64,000 bases of DNA, taken from assembly GCF_032999765.1 (NCBI RefSeq), contig NZ_CP136051.1, positions 3,014,417 through 3,078,416 of the forward strand. Direction: 5' to 3'. Shown piece after piece: positions 60,088 through 64,000 of this stretch. The translations under genes and the position numbers were made by a program. Position 1 is the first letter of the stretch. Each line of letters opens with the position of its first letter. This DNA comes from Imperialibacter roseus (GTDB lineage: Bacteria > Bacteroidota > Bacteroidia > Cytophagales > Cyclobacteriaceae). The notes beneath the pieces were generated by a model. It saw only the letters and a list, made by a program, of their open reading frames with translations, was not told the origin of the DNA and did no database searches.

Positions 60088-61032
60088 CTAAGATACTGCC
60101 AATTCTTTCTCCGCCAAAAATCTTTCTGCATCCAATGCACCCATACATCCGCTGCCGGCTGCCGTCACGGCCTGCCTGTAAATATGATCCTGAGCATCTC
60201 CGGTGGCAAAAACCCCTTCTATATTTGTTTTGGACGAGCCCGGAATCGTCTTTATATAGCCGTTTTCGTCCATATCAAGCCATTCCTTGAAAATGTCCGT
60301 ATTGGGTTTGTGTCCAATAGCCACGAAAAATCCTCCAACTTTAAGCTCCCTCTTCTCTCCCGTTTGAGTATTTACCACTCTTACGGCATTTACTTCCTTG
60401 TCGCCAAGCACCTCTTCTGTCTCGGTATTCCAGAGAATTTCTATGTTTTTGGCATTTTTCACCCTTTGCTGCATGATCACAGAAGCCCGCATTTCGTCTC
60501 TTCTCACAATCATGTACACCTTGCTACATATCTTCGACAGGTAGCTGGCTTCTTCAGCAGCTGTGTCTCCAGCTCCGACAATTGCTACGTCCTGGCCACG
60601 GAAAAAGAAACCATCACATACAGCGCAAGCAGACACGCCATGGCCGTTTAGCCTTTGCTCCGACGGAAGGTTCAGCCATTTGGCTGATGCACCCGTTGAC
60701 ACAATCACAGCCTCGGCAGTGATCTCATGTGTTTCATCTACAATTACTTTGTGTGGATAGGAAGAGAAATCGACAGATGTAGCCAGTCCATAGCGGATAT
60801 CCGTTCCAAATCGCTCTGCTTGCTTTTGAAAGTCGGTCATCATCTGAGGCCCCATGATCCCTTCAGGGTAGCCAGGATAGTTTTCTACGTCCGTTGTAAT
60901 GGTTAGCTGACCGCCGGGCTGGCCGCCAGTATACAAAACCGGCTTCAGACCAGCACGAGCAGCGTATATAGCTGCAGTGTATCCTGCGGGCCCAGAACCG
61001 ATAATCAACACTTTAACTTCTTCTTTTGTCAT
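60088..61032 (-). CDS. trxB: Thioredoxin-disulfide reductase
   Basis: A 314-residue flavoprotein with FAD motif GSGPAGYTAAIYAARAGL, the redox-active CAVC in ACAVCDGFFFRGQ, NADPH motif GAGDTAAEEASYL, and VFATGDAQDHIYRQAVTAAGSGCMGAL at the end. It reduces thioredoxin with NADPH in the cytoplasm. Gene order trxB, M23 peptidase, bshB1 at 0-5 base spacing puts thiol redox and cell wall genes in one unit. A terminator lies between it and rpoD. Confidence 0.96.
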   Translation of the reverse strand: MTKEEVKVLIIGSGPAGYTAAIYAARAGLKPVLYTGGQPGGQLTITTDVENYPGYPEGIMGPQMMTDFQKQAERFGTDIRYGLATSVDFSSYPHKVIVDETHEITAEAVIVSTGASAKWLNLPSEQRLNGHGVSACAVCDGFFFRGQDVAIVGAGDTAAEEASYLSKICSKVYMIVRRDEMRASVIMQQRVKNAKNIEILWNTETEEVLGDKEVNAVRVVNTQTGEKRELKVGGFFVAIGHKPNTDIFKEWLDMDENGYIKTIPGSSKTNIEGVFATGDAQDHIYRQAVTAAGSGCMGALDAERFLAEKELAVS

Positions 61033-61101
61033 CTCGAAATATTATTTGCTGTCAACTGTAACACCAATTTAAACGCAAAAGATCGTTTGGTGTCAACGAA
61101 A

Positions 61102-61123
61102 AAAGGTCTCTTTTGAGACCTTT
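61102..61123 (-). terminator. Rho-independent terminator after rpoD
   Basis: The perfect stem AAAGGTCTC/GAGACCTTT with loop TTTT lies 20 bases beyond the rpoD stop, with a T-run on the minus strand. Confidence 0.9.
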
Positions 61124-61143
61124 GCTAAATTTTTTGAGTCTTA

Positions 61144-62007
61144 CTACCCCAAGTACGGCTTAAGGGCCTTACTGCGGGATGTATGCCTCAGTCTTCTGAT
61201 GGCTTTCTCCTTGATCTGGCGAACCCTTTCCCTGGTCAGATTAAACTTCTCACCTATCTCCTCGAGGGTCATTGCATGCTCTCCGTTAAGTCCAAAGTAA
61301 AGTGAAATAACGTCGGCTTCTCTGGTTGTAAGCGTAGAAAGTGCCCTCTGTACTTCTTTGCGAAGGGAGTCGTTGATAAGGCCCGAATCCGGAGTCTCCT
61401 CCATGTCGTTTTCCAGTACATCCAGCAAGCTGTTCTCTTCGCCCTGAACAAACGGTGCATCCATCGACACATGACGACCAGATATTTTCATGGTGTCCAC
61501 AACCTCGCTGGTAGATACCTCCAATACTTCGGCAAGTTCATCCGGAGATGGCTCACGTTCATATTTTTGCTCAAGCTCAGAAAAGGTTTTTGAAATCTTA
61601 TTTAACGACCCCACCCTGTTCAAGGGAAGGCGCACAATTCTGGATTGCTCGGCCAATGCCTGAAGAATCGACTGGCGAATCCACCAAACTGCATAAGAGA
61701 TAAACTTAAAACCTCTGGTTTCGTCGAATCGCTGAGCTGCCTTAATAAGGCCCAGGTTTCCTTCATTGATCAAATCACCCAGCGAAAGCCCCTGGTTTTG
61801 GTATTGTTTGGCTACTGACACCACAAATCGAAGGTTGGCTTTGGTCAGTTTCTCCAAAGCCATTTGGTCTCCTTCTCTTATTCGTTTAGCTAGTGTTACT
61901 TCTTCATCGGGGGTAAGCAGGTCTACTTTACCTATTTCCTGGAGATACTTGTCAAGCGACTGACTCTCACGATTGGTAATCTGCTTACTTATCTTTAACT
62001 GTCTCAT
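61144..62007 (-). CDS. rpoD: Primary RNA polymerase sigma factor (Bacteroidota RpoD/SigA)
   Basis: A 287-residue sigma-70 factor, the short Bacteroidota primary type. Region 1.2 begins [19 protein letters not shown]; region 2 has [25 protein letters not shown] and [10 protein letters not shown]; region 3 follows; region 4 ends [28 protein letters not shown]. The protein directs housekeeping transcription, recognising TTTG-N19-TAnnTTTG promoters such as the one at 54391-54421. It follows pnp on the same strand with a 95-base gap, which holds no complete consensus promoter. Confidence 0.96.
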   Translation of the reverse strand: MRQLKISKQITNRESQSLDKYLQEIGKVDLLTPDEEVTLAKRIREGDQMALEKLTKANLRFVVSVAKQYQNQGLSLGDLINEGNLGLIKAAQRFDETRGFKFISYAVWWIRQSILQALAEQSRIVRLPLNRVGSLNKISKTFSELEQKYEREPSPDELAEVLEVSTSEVVDTMKISGRHVSMDAPFVQGEENSLLDVLENDMEETPDSGLINDSLRKEVQRALSTLTTREADVISLYFGLNGEHAMTLEEIGEKFNLTRERVRQIKEKAIRRLRHTSRSKALKPYLG

Positions 62008-62102
62008 TCAATATCTGACTTTTTAAAGCCTAATAGACTAAACAATAATATAAAAAGGTAAAGTTCCTTTCTCTAATGTTCCCGCTTTTTTTTTGACAAA
62101 TG

Positions 62103-64000
62103 TTAGTTGCTTGTTTCCTGGTTTCGCTCAGGCCGAGGTATCAAAACCTTTCTTGACAGTCTATATTTACCGGTTTTCTTGTCTACTTCAGTCAATTTTA
62201 CCTTAATTTCCTCACCTACCTCGAGAATACCGTCTAGTTTTTCGATTTTCTCCCACTTGATTTCGGAGATATGTAGAAGGCCATCTTTGCCCGGCATAAA
62301 CTCAACAAATGCACCAAATGGCATAATTGACTTCACTTTTCCATCGTACACTTCACCAACCACTGGCACGGCAACAATAGCGTTTACACGCTTCACGGCC
62401 TTGTCCATCGACTCCTGGTCATTGGCAAAAATACTCACAACACCTCCAGTAGCAATTTCTTCAATGATAACAGTGGCCCCAGTTTCCTTTTGGATTTCCT
62501 GAACAATTTTTCCTCCAGGCCCGATCACCGCACCGATCATTTCCCGTTCGATATTAATCCTCACGGATCTTGGCGCATGAGGTTTCAAATCTGCATTAGG
62601 AACGGACAATGTCTTCTCAATTTCGTCCATGATGTGCAAACGACCAGCTTTTGCCTGATTAAGTGCCTCTTCAAGCACCTGATAGGAAAGTCCGTCAACC
62701 TTGATGTCCATCTGGCAGGCAGTGATGCCATTGCGGGTTCCAGTCACTTTGAAGTCCATGTCGCCCAGGTGATCCTCGTCGCCAAGGATATCGGAAAGAA
62801 TGGCATATTTGCCAGTTTTGCTATCAGAGATCATCCCCATAGCAATGCCTGTTACGGGCGCTTTGATTTTGATACCAGCGTCCATCAGGGCCAGCGTGCC
62901 TGCACAAACGGTTGCCATTGACGAAGAACCGTTCGATTCCAGCACGTCAGACACAATGCGAATAGTGTAAGGGTTTTCTTCCTCAGGGGGCAAAACCTGC
63001 TTGAGGGCTCTCATGGCCAGGTTACCATGACCAACTTCTCTACGTCCGGGGCCTCTGTTAGGCTTTACTTCGCCAGTTGAAAACGCCGGGAAATTGTAGT
63101 GGAGTATAAACTTATTGAAGCCCTTCATCAAAGCGCTGTCAATCATCTGTTCATCCAGCTTGGTACCAAGTGTGACTGACGCAAGGGCCTGCGTTTCACC
63201 TCTTGTGAAAATAGCTGAACCGTGGGCTCCGGGCAGGTAGTTTACCTCACTCCAGATATATCTTATTTCGTCAAGATTACGTCCATCCAAGCGCTTTCTT
63301 GAGTCGAGAACAAAGTTACGAACGGCTTCCTTCTCAATGTCGTGATAGTATCTTTTGACGAGATCCTTGTCAATAGTTTCTTTCTGCTCCTCGGTAAACG
63401 ATTCTACATATTCGTCGACAATGGCAGCAAACTGCTCTTTGCGATCAGACTTAGAAGGCATCTGCTTGGCAGCAACTTTATAACATTTGTCATAAAGTTT
63501 TTCGTGCATGTCCTTTTTTAGGGCCTCATCGTTGTTTTCGTGATTGTAGGTGCGCTTCACAGTTTTTCCGGCAGCTGCTTCCAGCTCCTTCTGCACCTGG
63601 CAATGTATTTTAATTGTGTCGTGCGCAATTTTCAACGCTTCAAGCATTTCTGCCTCAGACACTTCCTTCGACTCGCCTTCCACCATCAGGATATTGTCGT
63701 AAGATGCTGCGACAACAAGGTCGAGTGTAGCAGTCTTAGCTTGTGCCGCTGTAGGGCTAATCACATACTGACCGTCAATTTTGGCTACCCTTACTTCAGA
63801 GATTGGTCCGCCAAAAGGAATATCGGAAACAGCCAGCGCCGATGAGGCGGCAAGAGCTGCCAAAGCATCGGGCATTACATCGTCACCTGCCGAAATCAAT
63901 GAAATAGCGATTTGCGTTTCTGCGTGGTAATCGTCAGGGAAAAGTGGACGAATGGCCCTGTCTACAAGTCTTGAAATGAGTATTTCGTAGTCTGACAGTC
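62103..64000 (-). CDS. pnp: Polyribonucleotide nucleotidyltransferase (PNPase), N-terminus beyond window
   Basis: The frame runs from the stop at 62103 to the right edge, with [20 protein letters not shown] at the edge, so about the first 80-100 residues are outside; the internal TTG at 63899 is not the start. It contains the second RNase PH domain ([53 protein letters not shown]), a KH domain ([21 protein letters not shown]) and an S1 domain ([30 protein letters not shown]). PNPase degrades RNA by phosphorolysis and often forms the degradosome. The gene is followed by rpoD, as in other Bacteroidota. Confidence 0.96.
   Translation of the reverse strand, partial: LSDYEILISRLVDRAIRPLFPDDYHAETQIAISLISAGDDVMPDALAALAASSALAVSDIPFGGPISEVRVAKIDGQYVISPTAAQAKTATLDLVVAASYDNILMVEGESKEVSEAEMLEALKIAHDTIKIHCQVQKELEAAAGKTVKRTYNHENNDEALKKDMHEKLYDKCYKVAAKQMPSKSDRKEQFAAIVDEYVESFTEEQKETIDKDLVKRYYHDIEKEAVRNFVLDSRKRLDGRNLDEIRYIWSEVNYLPGAHGSAIFTRGETQALASVTLGTKLDEQMIDSALMKGFNKFILHYNFPAFSTGEVKPNRGPGRREVGHGNLAMRALKQVLPPEEENPYTIRIVSDVLESNGSSSMATVCAGTLALMDAGIKIKAPVTGIAMGMISDSKTGKYAILSDILGDEDHLGDMDFKVTGTRNGITACQMDIKVDGLSYQVLEEALNQAKAGRLHIMDEIEKTLSVPNADLKPHAPRSVRINIEREMIGAVIGPGGKIVQEIQKETGATVIIEEIATGGVVSIFANDQESMDKAVKRVNAIVAVPVVGEVYDGKVKSIMPFGAFVEFMPGKDGLLHISEIKWEKIEKLDGILEVGEEIKVKLTEVDKKTGKYRLSRKVLIPRPERNQETSN

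Noticed and set aside
63840..63899. TTG at 63899 as the start of pnp
   Set aside because: The frame stays open to the window edge with typical PNPase sequence ([12 protein letters not shown]) upstream of that codon, so the true start is outside the window.

Overview
The window looks like the chromosome of a free-living Bacteroidota, most likely of the order Cytophagales. The evidence is a TonB-dependent receptor with a carboxypeptidase-like N-terminal domain, a hybrid two-component system that fuses propeller, kinase, receiver and AraC domains in one protein, a type IX secretion sorting tail, the short Bacteroidota RpoD next to pnp, bacillithiol synthesis, and a promoter of the form TTTG-N19-TAnnTTTG. 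Base composition is moderate. I see no CRISPR array, insertion sequence, integrase or rRNA. Genus assignment is not possible from the sequence alone.

Layout. 1-7.6 kb: a minus-strand operon with two secreted esterases, a CitMHS-type organic acid transporter, an AtuA (DUF1446) protein with its separate small AtuA-like partner, and perhaps a large secreted CxxCH propeller protein that runs off the left edge. 7.7-10.5 kb: a secreted sugar dehydrogenase/PKD/cytochrome c lipoprotein. 10.9-15.5 kb: a TonB-dependent receptor between two dienelactone hydrolases. 15.7-18.9 kb: a solitary AT-rich SIR2-like gene, two small enzymes or domain proteins, and a SigZ-type ECF sigma factor followed by a 20-residue Cys/Gly-rich peptide gene. 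19-28.8 kb: sugar-isomerase-like TIM barrels, an aldo/keto reductase, a giant hybrid two-component regulator and a TolB-like protein. 28.9-33.8 kb: a YdjC-type deacetylase and a sugar-acid operon (ketoglutarate semialdehyde dehydrogenase, DUF6786 lipoprotein, FAH-fold dehydratase). 33.8-38.8 kb: a large GloVer/MBG/T9SS surface protein flanked by the arfB gene and a duplicate of the arfB 3' end. 38.8-53.7 kb: a DUF1080 lipoprotein, ribosome hibernation factor, a PVC-type cytochrome fusion, a four-gene sugar-acid catabolic operon, a CrtA-like enzyme, a sensor kinase, a flavin oxidoreductase and a GH28 polygalacturonase. 53.8-64 kb: a tRNA-Thr amid tRNA relics, then housekeeping genes (DUF349, YqgE, pdxH, bshB1, M23/LysM peptidase, trxB, rpoD, pnp).

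How the parts may work together. The accessory two thirds reads as a polysaccharide and sugar-acid scavenging region: GH28 could release galacturonate from pectin-like glycans, enolase-superfamily and FAH-type dehydratases with a semialdehyde dehydrogenase could carry sugar acids to 2-oxoglutarate, and several secreted CxxCH redox proteins with DUF1080 and isomerase-like proteins suggest oxidative (3-keto) sugar chemistry outside the cytoplasm. These links are inferred from families and neighbourhood. The observations least explained by known families are the SigZ/Cys-rich peptide pair, the arfB-tail duplication around the surface protein, the tRNA-Thr relic cluster with its strong promoter, and nested inverted repeats in two intergenic regions.
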